41,032 nucleotides of DNA from Candidatus Omnitrophota bacterium (GCA_018819285.1 JAHJQM010000025.1:1-41032), one strand, 5' to 3'. Numbered from the stretch's first letter, positions 25,741 through 34,275 are shown. Notes: a model not told the origin generated them from the sequence alone. Made by a program: numbers and translations.

Positions 25741-26402
25741 TAAAGTTTACCTATCAGTACATTCAACAGCTGCTGCTCATTGCTAACTAATGTAAGGGCT
25801 ATAATATCATCCCCGGGTTTAAGCACAGTATTGCCTTTGGGGATGATTACCTCTTCGCATCTAACAATAGAAACAAATACAGAATCCGGAGGAAGCTGTA
25901 TATCCTGAATCTGTTTATTGATTACAGGGGAATCCTGAGACAGATCTACGCGCACAATGGAGAGCTTGCCATGCTTAAAACTCATAAGGTTTACAATATC
26001 AGATAAAGAAACTTCCTCTTCAATAATCTTGGCGATAATTTTAGTGGAATCAACAGGTACATCAATGCTTAACTTGGAAAAGGTATGTTCGTTGTCCGGA
26101 TTATTTACCCTCGCCACAGTGCGCTGAACATTAAAAATTTCTTTGGCCAATTGACAAACGATCAAATTATCTTCGTCATCGCCAGTTACTGCAGCTAATA
26201 CGTCTGCCCGCTTTATGCCTGCTTCTTCCAGAATATGCGGATCGCAGCCATCGCCATGAATAACCAGCGCTTGCAACTGCTTAGCCATTTCTTCACAAAG
26301 TTCTCTATTTTTATCTACTATGCTAACCGTATGTTTGCCCACTAGTAGCCTTTTTGCCAAAAAATAACCTACTTTTCCGCCGCCAATAATAATAATATAC
26401 AT
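25740..26402 (-). CDS. trkA: TrkA-type RCK (NAD-binding + TrkA-C) protein, copy 2
   Basis: MYIIIIGGGKVGYFLAKRLLVGKHTVSIVDKN; single RCK_N plus TrkA_C. Confidence 0.92.
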   Translation of the reverse strand: MYIIIIGGGKVGYFLAKRLLVGKHTVSIVDKNRELCEEMAKQLQALVIHGDGCDPHILEEAGIKRADVLAAVTGDDEDNLIVCQLAKEIFNVQRTVARVNNPDNEHTFSKLSIDVPVDSTKIIAKIIEEEVSLSDIVNLMSFKHGKLSIVRVDLSQDSPVINKQIQDIQLPPDSVFVSIVRCEEVIIPKGNTVLKPGDDIIALTLVSNEQQLLNVLIGKL

Positions 26403-27049
26403 TAGCTTAACCCAAACCTTTCTTTTATACCTTTAAGGTTGGTTACTTTCACTACACCCATTAATACGTCTTTTACTTTTAGTACCGTATCTGGCTCCGG
26501 GATAATAACTTCATTTAACCTTTTTATAGCCACTACCATAAATTCCCGCGGTATATTTATATCCTTGATCATCTTTCCTCTCAGGCTGTCTTGAACTTCG
26601 ATCTCGATACCCCCTAGTTCTTTTGTTTCAATGAGGTAGCTGGAAAAGCGGCTCTCAATAATCTTATCGCGGATCATTGCTGCAAAAAGAATAGTCCCGC
26701 TAATAACATCCATACCTAGAGCAGTATAAATATGCGCGCGCTGAGGATCATACACTCGAGCAATAACTTTGGGGATATTAAATATCTTTTTAGCTACTTG
26801 AGCGGAAATTAAATTGGTATTGTCTCCATTTGTAACCGCGCAAAAAGCATCTGCTTTCTCAATGCCAGCTTGTTTTAAAAGCTCTGTATCAAACCCACTA
26901 CCCACCAAGGTTACGCCATTGAATGTCCCTCTTAAGCGATCAAAAGAAGATTTGTTTTTATCAATAATAATTACATCATGGCCTTCGTTGGATAAAAGCC
27001 TGGCAAGCTCTGAGCCAACCCTCCCACAACCTGCTATTATTATATGCAT
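26402..27049 (-). CDS. trkA: TrkA-type RCK (NAD-binding + TrkA-C) protein, copy 1
   Basis: MHIIIAGCGRVGSELARLLSNEGHDVIIIDKN; single RCK_N plus TrkA_C. Confidence 0.92.
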   Translation of the reverse strand: MHIIIAGCGRVGSELARLLSNEGHDVIIIDKNKSSFDRLRGTFNGVTLVGSGFDTELLKQAGIEKADAFCAVTNGDNTNLISAQVAKKIFNIPKVIARVYDPQRAHIYTALGMDVISGTILFAAMIRDKIIESRFSSYLIETKELGGIEIEVQDSLRGKMIKDINIPREFMVVAIKRLNEVIIPEPDTVLKVKDVLMGVVKVTNLKGIKERFGLS

Positions 27050-27106
27050 AGTAACCTCTCCGACTAACGGCGTGAAGCCCCGTAGATGGATTCATGTTTT
27101 AAAGCG

Positions 27107-27457
27107 TTATTTTTTCTTTACGCTTTCTACTAATTTTTTAAACGAGGAAGCGTCGTTTACCGCCATATCAGCCAGAACCTTCCTGTTTAAAGCTATTTTT
27201 GCATCCTTTAGGCCTTTCATAAATTTTGAGTACGACACCTCAAGTTCTTTGCAAGCATTAGAAATCCTTAGAATCCACAATCTCCTGAATGTGCCTTTTT
27301 TAGCACGGCGGTCTCTCGTGCCGTACATAAGGGCTTTTTTCACGGTTTCAACCGTAACTCTGTGCAGCTTGCTTCTGCCTGCACGGTAGCCTTTCGCCAT
27401 CTTGGAAACTCTTTTTCTGCGGGCCCTGGATGCTGGTCCGTATTTTGCTCGTGACAT
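27107..27457 (-). CDS. rplT: 50S ribosomal protein L20
   Basis: MSRAKYGPASRARRKRVSKMAKGYRAGRSKLHR; RDRRAKKGTFRRLWILRI. Confidence 0.97.
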   Translation of the reverse strand: MSRAKYGPASRARRKRVSKMAKGYRAGRSKLHRVTVETVKKALMYGTRDRRAKKGTFRRLWILRISNACKELEVSYSKFMKGLKDAKIALNRKVLADMAVNDASSFKKLVESVKKK

Positions 27458-27471
27458 TTAAAACCTCCTCT

Positions 27472-27669
27472 TTAGCCGTATGGTAACAGCTTCTTGGTTA
27501 TTTTCGCCTCCATACCTAATATTTCTACGCATCTTCTCATTTTCCTTTTTCTTTTTGAAGATTTAGATGTAAGTATGTGACGCTTGCCTGCTTTGTATCT
27601 CATCAACTTGCCATTTTTCGTGATTTTTAATCTTTTTCTGGCGCCTTTATTTGTTTTTAATTTTTGCAT
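27472..27669 (-). CDS. rpmI: 50S ribosomal protein L35
   Basis: MQKLKTNKGARKRLKITKNGKLMRYKAGKRHILTSKSSKRKRKMR. Confidence 0.96.
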   Translation of the reverse strand: MQKLKTNKGARKRLKITKNGKLMRYKAGKRHILTSKSSKRKRKMRRCVEILGMEAKITKKLLPYG

Positions 27670-27689
27670 GTTATTTACTCCTCATATCA

Positions 27690-27706
27690 TTAGTGCCTGG
27701 CACTAA
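27690..27706. repeat. GTGCCTGGCAC palindrome, infC-rpmI junction
   Basis: ttagtgcc-t-ggcactaa. Confidence 0.8.
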
Positions 27707-27711
27707 GCTCT

Positions 27712-28239
27712 TTATTTTTTTACACCTGCCGATGGCCGCGCCATGAAATGTATCATTATGGCCCTACCTTCCATCATCGGGCCTTTTTCAACCTCTCCTA
27801 CTTCGTTCAGGTCCGCTATCATTCTATTCATGACCTTTTTGCCTATATCTAAATGGCTCATCTCCCTGCCTCTGAAGATCATAGTGAGCTTTGCCTTGTC
27901 TCCCCTTGCAAGAAACCGTTTGAGATGATGAAGTTTTACCTGATAGTCATGCTCTTCTATATTCGGTTTTATCTTTATTTCTTTCAAGTGGATAGTTTTC
28001 TGGTGTTTGCGCGCCTCTTTTTCTTTTTTCTCCTGTTCATATTTATATTTAGAGTAATCCATTATCCTGCAGACAGGAGGAGATGTCTGGCCAGCAACTT
28101 CAACCAGGTCAAGCCCGGATTCTTCCGCCTTTTGCAACGCATCCTGGGTATTTATAACACCAATTTGTTCACCCTCAGGGCCTATGAGCCTTACTTCTTT
28201 CACTCGTATCCTTTGATTAATCCTTAAATCTTTTGAAAT
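27712..28239 (-). CDS. infC: Translation initiation factor IF-3 (probable AUU start)
   Basis: ISKDLRINQRIRVKEVRLIGPEGEQIGVINTQDAL...; AAAGGAGGTGGTTTTTATTTCA shows SD followed by ATT. The track GTG at 28248 lies inside the SD. Confidence 0.93.
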   Translation of the reverse strand: MSKDLRINQRIRVKEVRLIGPEGEQIGVINTQDALQKAEESGLDLVEVAGQTSPPVCRIMDYSKYKYEQEKKEKEARKHQKTIHLKEIKIKPNIEEHDYQVKLHHLKRFLARGDKAKLTMIFRGREMSHLDIGKKVMNRMIADLNEVGEVEKGPMMEGRAIMIHFMARPSAGVKK

Positions 28240-28259
28240 AAAAACCACCTCCTTTGATT

Positions 28260-29978
28260 TTATACCTTGTTTTTAACTTCTGTTTTTATCCTCTCCACAA
28301 AATCTTCTATTTTCACTGCGCCAAGATCGCCTTCTTTTCTAGCGCGAAGCGAGACTGTGCGGGCTTCTTTTTCCCTGTCTCCTATTATCAGCATATAGGG
28401 GACCTTGTTTAATTCGCCTTCTCGTATCTTATACTGAAGCTTTTCGTTTCTCTTATCCACCTCTGTTCTTATGTCTTCCTCCTGCAAAATCTTGAATATA
28501 TCATCTGCGTAATTGTGCGCCCTGTCAGTAATCGGTATCACAATAGCTTGCACGGGGGCCAGCCATACAGGAAACGCTCCTGTGTAATGTTCTATGAGCG
28601 TGCCGATAAACCGCTCCATGCTGCCTAATATTACTCTATGAAGCATTACGGGCCTTTCTTTTTTACCGCTGCTTGAAATATACGTAAGGTCAAATCTTTC
28701 CGGCAATGCAAAATCGCACTGGACTGTCGCGCATTGCCATGGCCTTCCAAGGGCGTCTTTTACCATTATATCTATCTTGGGCCCGTAAAATGCACCTTCG
28801 CCTTTATTGATCTCATAGCTCATGCCTTTTAATTCCAGCATTTTTTTAAGGGCGCTTGTGGCCTGATCCCATGCCTTGTCTGTCCCAATAGATTTTGGCG
28901 GTCTTGTGGAAAGATCTATCTTATAATCTTTAAATCCAAAAACCTTCATCGTGTCTATTACAAAATCTATTACTCCGACTATTTCCTGCTCTAATTGGTC
29001 AGGCAAACAAAATATATGCGCATCATCCTGCGTAAAACCTCTTACCCTTAAAAGCCCATGTAATACTCCTGTTTTTTCGCGCCTGTAAACATTGCCAAGC
29101 TCAAAATAACGTATAGGCAAGTCTTTATAACTGCGTATCTTTGATTTATAGATTAACATATGACCGGGACAATTCATCGGCTTTATGACGTATTCTTCTC
29201 CTTCGACTTTAAATATGTACATATTGTCTTTGTAATATTCATAATGGCCTGACGTAACCCATATGTCTGATTTTAGGATATGTGGCCCAATGACAATTTG
29301 ATATCCGCGCTTCAGATGTTCTTTTTTTTCATAATCTTCTATCTGCATCATCAAGAGAGCACCTTTAGGGTGATAGAATACAAGGCCTGGTCCAACTTCG
29401 TCATGGATGCTGAACAAATCCAATTCCTTGCCAAGCTTTCTGTGGTCTCTTTTTTTTGCTTCTTCTATTTTTTCCAAATGTTCTTTCAGCGCAACGCTGG
29501 TTTCAAAGCATGTACCATATATCCTTTGAAGCATTGGATTTGTTGCAATGCCATGCCAGTACGCCCCTGCGATGCTCAAAAGTTTAAACGCTTTTATTTC
29601 GCCGGTAGATTTTACATGAGGGCCTTTGCATAAATCTACAAATTTTCCATGAGCATAAATAGAAACTGTATCGTCTTCTAATTTATTTATGAGCTCTATT
29701 TTGTAAGGCTCTTTTAATTTTTCAAATAATTTCAATGCCTCTTTCTTGGAGAGTGCATTTTGTTTAAATTCCAAATCTTGTTTTATAATCGTCGCCATCT
29801 CTTTTTCTATCGCAGGTAAATCTTCCGGCTTAAAAGGCTCTTTCCTATCAAAGTCATAATAAAACCCGTCTTCAATGGCAGGGCCTATGGCAAGCTGCGC
29901 ATCAGGAAAAAGCCTTTTTACAGCATCTGCCATCACATGAGACGAGCTATGTCGTAAAGCGTCTAGATTATTCGGCAT
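28260..29978 (-). CDS. thrS: Threonyl-tRNA synthetase lacking an N-terminal TGS domain
   Basis: Starts at MPNNLDALRHSSSHVMADAVKRLFPDAQLAIGPAIEDGFYYDF; core motifs MNCPGHMLIYKS, RYFELGNVYRREKTGVLHGLLRVRGFTQDDAHIFC. Confidence 0.96.
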   Translation of the reverse strand: MPNNLDALRHSSSHVMADAVKRLFPDAQLAIGPAIEDGFYYDFDRKEPFKPEDLPAIEKEMATIIKQDLEFKQNALSKKEALKLFEKLKEPYKIELINKLEDDTVSIYAHGKFVDLCKGPHVKSTGEIKAFKLLSIAGAYWHGIATNPMLQRIYGTCFETSVALKEHLEKIEEAKKRDHRKLGKELDLFSIHDEVGPGLVFYHPKGALLMMQIEDYEKKEHLKRGYQIVIGPHILKSDIWVTSGHYEYYKDNMYIFKVEGEEYVIKPMNCPGHMLIYKSKIRSYKDLPIRYFELGNVYRREKTGVLHGLLRVRGFTQDDAHIFCLPDQLEQEIVGVIDFVIDTMKVFGFKDYKIDLSTRPPKSIGTDKAWDQATSALKKMLELKGMSYEINKGEGAFYGPKIDIMVKDALGRPWQCATVQCDFALPERFDLTYISSSGKKERPVMLHRVILGSMERFIGTLIEHYTGAFPVWLAPVQAIVIPITDRAHNYADDIFKILQEEDIRTEVDKRNEKLQYKIREGELNKVPYMLIIGDREKEARTVSLRARKEGDLGAVKIEDFVERIKTEVKNKV

Positions 29979-29989
29979 AATATTTCTAT

Positions 29990-30027
29990 ATAAGTTGACA
30001 CTCTAACATTGTCAGAGTGTCAACTTA
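29990..30027. repeat. Family A palindrome, copy 4 (upstream of thrS)
   Basis: ataagttgacactctaacattgtcagagtgtcaactta. Confidence 0.92.
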
Positions 30028-30045
30028 ACCCCTTTTAAAATATCG

Positions 30046-30122
30046 TGGTGGGCCTAACAGGACTCGAACCTGTGACCTCTTCCATGTCAAGGAAGCGCGC
30101 TAACCAACTGCGCTATAAGCCC
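30046..30122 (-). tRNA. tRNA-Val (GAC), CCA encoded
   Basis: Minus strand GGGCTTATAGCGCAGTTGGTTAGCGCGCTTCCTTGACATGGAAGAGGTCACAGGTTCGAGTCCTGTTAGGCCCACCA; full cloverleaf, anticodon GAC. Confidence 0.96.
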
Positions 30123-30137
30123 GAAAATTTTTTAATA

Positions 30138-30223
30138 TGGTGGGCGAGGAGGGAGTCGAACCCTCACGACCTTGCGATCAATGGATTTTAAGTCCATCGT
30201 GTATGCCATTCCACCACTCGCCC
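30138..30223 (-). tRNA. tRNA-Leu (TAA), CCA encoded
   Basis: Minus strand GGGCGAGTGGTGGAATGGCATACACGATGGACTTAAAATCCATTGATCGCAAGGTCGTGAGGGTTCGACTCCCTCCTCGCCCACCA; long variable arm, anticodon TAA. Confidence 0.96.
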
Positions 30224-30225
30224 GG

Positions 30226-30297
30226 AGGCGACGACCGGAATCGAACCGGTGAATAAGAGTTTTGCAGACTCCTGCCTTCCCCCTTGGCTACGCCGCC
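30226..30297 (-). tRNA. tRNA-Cys (GCA), CCA not encoded
   Basis: Minus strand GGCGGCGTAGCCAAGGGGGAAGGCAGGAGTCTGCAAAACTCTTATTCACCGGTTCGATTCCGGTCGTCGCCT; anticodon GCA. Confidence 0.95.
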
Positions 30298-30326
30298 AAT
30301 ATATAGCCACCGCTGAATTCAAACTC

Positions 30327-30365
30327 TAACTTTACAAATGGTGCCTGGCACGAATTGTAAAGTTA
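30327..30365. repeat. GTGCCTGGCAC-type hairpin between tRNA-Cys and the pseudopilin terminator
   Basis: taactttacaaatggtgcctggcacgaattgtaaagtta. Confidence 0.85.
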
Positions 30366-30369
30366 AGAC

Positions 30370-30409
30370 AAAAAAACGTGTAGCTTTCAGTAAACCTTGC
30401 TACACGTTG
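30370..30409 (-). terminator. Rho-independent terminator downstream of pseudopilin gene
   Basis: Minus strand ACGTGTAGC-AAGGTTTACTGAAA-GCTACACGTTTTTTT: 9-bp stem plus T tract. Confidence 0.75.
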
Positions 30410-30425
30410 TTAAAAATACTTTTCA

Positions 30426-30884
30426 TTAAAACGGCGGCGCCCATTTACCCTTGGAAGTAGGCTGCCATTTTACATGGCCTCCTACAAACAATACATTACC
30501 GCCCTGGCCTTTATGATTCTCAGCTTTATCGCAGGCTATAGCTTCGCCCGAATCAGCTGACTCTGTAAGCCCTGTTTTATAAGCATAATCTCCGCTGTCC
30601 GGATTATCAGGTATGCTAGTAGGGGCTGACGGGCATTTAAAAATCTCAAGACTATCAAGATAACCCCCGTCTACAAGCTCCTGGAGCGTCTTTGGAAATC
30701 TTTCCATATTATCTGTAGCATATAAATGCAATGCTATGCTTATCTGTTTTAAATTATTCAAGCAGCTTGTGCGCCTCGCTCTTTCCCTTGCCTGACCTAT
30801 TGCCGGCAGAAGCATGCCTGCCAATATGCCTATAATAGCTATTACAACTAATAGTTCAATTAAGGTAAAGCCTTGTTTTTTCAA
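30426..30884 (-). CDS. Type II secretion/type IV pilus-like prepilin with N-terminal methylation motif
   Basis: [49 protein letters not shown]-terminal [22 protein letters not shown] lies just upstream of TTG at 30884, giving leader MKKQG, so 30884 preferred over ATG 30896. Confidence 0.85.
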   Translation of the reverse strand: MKKQGFTLIELLVVIAIIGILAGMLLPAIGQARERARRTSCLNNLKQISIALHLYATDNMERFPKTLQELVDGGYLDSLEIFKCPSAPTSIPDNPDSGDYAYKTGLTESADSGEAIACDKAENHKGQGGNVLFVGGHVKWQPTSKGKWAPPF

Positions 30885-30899
30885 GCTGGCCTCCATAGC

Positions 30900-31541
30900 T
30901 TATTTATTCTTTAAATACCACATTTCCTCTATCTTGTCAAGCAAAACATGGCTGATAAAAGTCTTGTTTTTAGCTTTTAAAGACATAATATTTTTAAATC
31001 TGTCAATTATAACAACATCTAACTTATTATTATAAAAGGGGTTGTGGTGTTTTGTTAAAATATTTGCTACTATAAGGTCAAGATTTTTATGCTTTAATTT
31101 TAAATATGCATTTTTTACCAAATCTTCTGTTTCTAAACTAAATCCTACGAATAAGTTACGTTTATGAAATTTGCTTAAGTTTCGCAATATATCTTTATTC
31201 GGCACTAGCTCTATTGTTAAATTTTTACTTCTTTTTATTTTTCTATTAAAAAGGCACTTTGGCCTAAAATCGCTTACAGCAGCGCACATAATCAAACAAT
31301 CTGCGCGGCGCATCTTTTTCTTGAGTTCTTCTAGTAATTCATCTGCTGTTCTTATAAAAACAACCTTGTCCGTTTTGGGCGGGATAAGATTTGTAGGGCC
31401 GCTTATAAGAGTAACTTTATGTTTTCTCTTAAGCGCTTCTTCAGCTATTTTATAGCCCATATAACCAGTAGACCTGTTTGAAATAAATCTAACAGGATCT
31501 ATAGGTTCCTGGGTTGGGCCTGCAGTAACTATGATTCTAAT
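30900..31541 (-). CDS. coaB: Phosphopantothenate-cysteine ligase (CoaB domain as separate gene), probable AUU start
   Basis: Extending the track ORF upstream in frame gives I-RIIVTAGPTQEPIDPVRFISNRSTGYMGYKIAEEALKR, the CoaB N-terminus. No ATG/GTG/TTG exists between the PEPCK stop and this motif. Confidence 0.87.
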   Translation of the reverse strand: MRIIVTAGPTQEPIDPVRFISNRSTGYMGYKIAEEALKRKHKVTLISGPTNLIPPKTDKVVFIRTADELLEELKKKMRRADCLIMCAAVSDFRPKCLFNRKIKRSKNLTIELVPNKDILRNLSKFHKRNLFVGFSLETEDLVKNAYLKLKHKNLDLIVANILTKHHNPFYNNKLDVVIIDRFKNIMSLKAKNKTFISHVLLDKIEEMWYLKNK

Positions 31542-31556
31542 AAACCCTTCTCCTTG

Positions 31557-33425
31557 TCAAAACACATCCGGGACAGGATAGTCGCCATTGTCTTTTCTAC
31601 AATCTTCAAGCCGCTGTCTCTGGTCTTCAAGGGTCTTCATTAAGATATGCGGGGCGTCAAATACTTTTGTGTGATAGATTTTTTTAATCCTGTCTATTTT
31701 AGCTATGCATTCAGGTATACGTAATTTAAACTGCTCATTATAATCTTCTCTTGAGTACTCCTTACCAAGAACATCCTTAAAGAGAAGCTTTAGGTCATCA
31801 TATATGGGCATGTAACCTATAGGCGTTTTTATGCCGCCTGCTTCTCCATGCACACGCAGCTCCATCCATTTTAACCAGACGTGTTTGTCCTTAACGCCGT
31901 TGAGATATTTACCGTCTTTCCCCCGCAGAAAATAATTAACATGGAATATGAGCGGTGGATTTTTAACGCCTTGCACTATATCTAAGTTGTTCTGTATATA
32001 CCTTCCGATCGGTATGGAAAGAAAATCCAGGTTCGCCATGAGATTAAATTTTCTGACTCCCTCTTCGCCAAGCGTAGCTGCTGTTGTCTCTGATTCTATC
32101 ATGGCTGCCTGGCCAAGTATGCCATGAGCCCAGTCAAACGATTGTACAACAGGCACGCTCGTATCCGAATCCCTGCCTCCATAAATAATCCCGCCTATTT
32201 CAACCCCTTTAGGGTTTTCGAGATTCTCGTCGCAGTTCTTCAAGTCTTTCAATCTTATTGTATACCGGGCGTTTTTATGCGCGTAAAGCACTTCGTTTCC
32301 ATCTAGGCCCTTTTTGCCAGGCGTCCATTCTCCCGCAAAATTCACGCCTTTTTTTGGTTCAGGTCTACCATCGCCAAGCCATCTCGGATTATTATTCTCA
32401 TCTACAAGCACGTTTGAAAAGATGACCTCTCCTGGCGCTGTAAGAGCTTCAAATATAGCTGGGTCGCTTGTTTCGCTCACATCCTGGATAATGCCGAATA
32501 TCCCTTTTTCCACATTGACAGTTACTATCTGGCCATCTAAATTTTTTAAATAGGCAATATCATCGCCTATAATCTTTTCACCTTCCAACATCGCAGTCGC
32601 AGTCTTGCCGCAGGCAGACGGAAAAGATCCTGTAAAATATGTAATCCGTTTTTTCCGACGGCCATAGACACCCATGATAAACATATGTTCTGTAAGCCAT
32701 CCTTCTTCGGATGCGCGTTTAATAGCCAGCCTCATGGCAAGTTTTTTAAGGCCAATTGCGTTTCCCGCGTATTGAGTGTTGAAACTAAACACTATTTCAT
32801 CCTGAAGATCTATATATACGTGCCTCTTTTCAAAATTTTTGCTCACGCCTTTATCCAGTTCACCTGCTGAATGCACAAAACGGAAGAAATTGCCAGAGCC
32901 TTTGAGGTTCAGAAACTGTTCATAGCCGCTCCTATAAAGTATATCCTCTGAATGAGCTACATAGCTTGAATCTGTTATCTGAACAGCCGATATAGAAAAT
33001 TTTGAGCCAGTAGGGCCCAGGCAATAGAAAGAGATGTACATCTCTTTGCCTTCCATGGCATTCTCAAATAATTTATGTATCTCCTCGATACCTTTTTCCC
33101 TGTCAACTGACATTATGTCAGAACCAAGGACTTCATCAGGCCTTAAAAGATACCTGGTAGAGCCCTTATCCCTGCCCTGGTCAAAATAACCGTCGAAATG
33201 CGCTACATGGCCTTTTGTAACAAGAGGTTTCTCTTCTTTGTTTTCTAATGTTTTTTTGCGTATATATTCAGCATCCTCCCTGGAATCCGTACGTACAAAT
33301 ATCGAATCAGGGTTAAACAGTTTCGCGTATTTGGCTGCAAACTTTATGAGCTTATCGTTTGCGAGTTTCTCAAGTTTTTTATAATTCTCTTGCCCGCATT
33401 TTTCTTTTAGTAAATCTATGCTCAT
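31557..33425 (-). CDS. pckG: Phosphoenolpyruvate carboxykinase (GTP)
   Basis: 622 aa; FPSACGKTATAML; NFAGEWTPGKKG; GRDSDTSVPVVQSFDWAHGILGQAAMIESETTAA. Confidence 0.96.
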   Translation of the reverse strand: MSIDLLKEKCGQENYKKLEKLANDKLIKFAAKYAKLFNPDSIFVRTDSREDAEYIRKKTLENKEEKPLVTKGHVAHFDGYFDQGRDKGSTRYLLRPDEVLGSDIMSVDREKGIEEIHKLFENAMEGKEMYISFYCLGPTGSKFSISAVQITDSSYVAHSEDILYRSGYEQFLNLKGSGNFFRFVHSAGELDKGVSKNFEKRHVYIDLQDEIVFSFNTQYAGNAIGLKKLAMRLAIKRASEEGWLTEHMFIMGVYGRRKKRITYFTGSFPSACGKTATAMLEGEKIIGDDIAYLKNLDGQIVTVNVEKGIFGIIQDVSETSDPAIFEALTAPGEVIFSNVLVDENNNPRWLGDGRPEPKKGVNFAGEWTPGKKGLDGNEVLYAHKNARYTIRLKDLKNCDENLENPKGVEIGGIIYGGRDSDTSVPVVQSFDWAHGILGQAAMIESETTAATLGEEGVRKFNLMANLDFLSIPIGRYIQNNLDIVQGVKNPPLIFHVNYFLRGKDGKYLNGVKDKHVWLKWMELRVHGEAGGIKTPIGYMPIYDDLKLLFKDVLGKEYSREDYNEQFKLRIPECIAKIDRIKKIYHTKVFDAPHILMKTLEDQRQRLEDCRKDNGDYPVPDVF

Positions 33426-33973
33426 CTATGTGACCCCTTCAACCGTTTAATTTCTTTGATAATAATTTCTACATCCTGTATATGGCCCAGGCCTTCTGTA
33501 CCGCAGGCAAGGCTGCCTTTTATTGGGCCAGTGAAATAAAATCCGAGTTTTTTCAATTTGCTGATATTTTCCTGCACGATTTTATTCTTGTACATATTTT
33601 CGTTCATAGCTGGCGCGAATAATACAGGCGCATTTGTCGCGCACACCAGACATGTAAGCATATCGTCGCATATGCCATTTGCTATTTTCCCGATAATATT
33701 CGCTGTGGCAGGTATAATAGCGACACAATCCGCTTTGTGAGCAAGCGAAACATGGCCGGAACCCCACTCATCTGGCACGTTGAACATATCATGCGTTATA
33801 ACCTTGCTGCCAGAAATTGCCTGAAATAAAATAGGCTTTATAAATTCTTTCGCCTCTTTTGTCAGGACTACTGTTACTTGGTTACCTTGCTTACGAAGCC
33901 TGCTTATAACATCTAGGGCCTTATAACAGGCAACGCTCGCAGTAACACCGATTATAACATTTTTATTCTTCAT
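33422..33973 (-). CDS. coaC: Phosphopantothenoylcysteine decarboxylase (CoaC flavoprotein domain as separate gene)
   Basis: NVIIGVTASVACYKALDVISRLRKQGNQVTVVLTKEA; APAMNENMYKN. Confidence 0.95.
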   Translation of the reverse strand: MKNKNVIIGVTASVACYKALDVISRLRKQGNQVTVVLTKEAKEFIKPILFQAISGSKVITHDMFNVPDEWGSGHVSLAHKADCVAIIPATANIIGKIANGICDDMLTCLVCATNAPVLFAPAMNENMYKNKIVQENISKLKKLGFYFTGPIKGSLACGTEGLGHIQDVEIIIKEIKRLKGSHR

Positions 33974-33987
33974 AACAATTAAGCTAA

Positions 33988-34036
33988 GACCAAGATTAGG
34001 GTTAAGAAATTCTCAACCTCAACCTAAATCTTGACC
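33988..34036. repeat. Inverted repeat at coaC-rpoZ junction
   Basis: gaccaagattagggtt ... aacctaaatcttgacc. Confidence 0.75.
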
Positions 34037-34041
34037 TTTTA

Positions 34042-34275
34042 CTATTTTGCTTCTTTTATTTTGTACTTTATTTTTCCTGCGGCTATTTCTTCCAAGGCAA
34101 TAGTGGAAAACTTAGAGGTTACCGTGTCTATTAATTTCTTGGCTCCGTTATTAAGCTCCACTGCGCGTCTCGCAGCAAGTATTGTAATTTTGTAAATACT
34201 ATCCGACCCCTTAAATATTTTTTCTACTGGCATATAAGCCATTCTAACTCCTTCCTGTTTTACATCTTTCTGCAA
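34042..34275 (-). CDS. rpoZ: DNA-directed RNA polymerase omega subunit
   Basis: DSIYKITILAARRAVELNNGAKKLIDTVTSKFSTIALEEIAAGKIKYK; next to gmk. Confidence 0.88.
   Translation of the reverse strand: MQKDVKQEGVRMAYMPVEKIFKGSDSIYKITILAARRAVELNNGAKKLIDTVTSKFSTIALEEIAAGKIKYKIKEAK

Noticed and set aside
30046-30297. tRNA cluster as an integration site for a mobile element
   Set aside because: No integrase, attachment duplication or foreign-looking gene nearby; neighbours are housekeeping genes.
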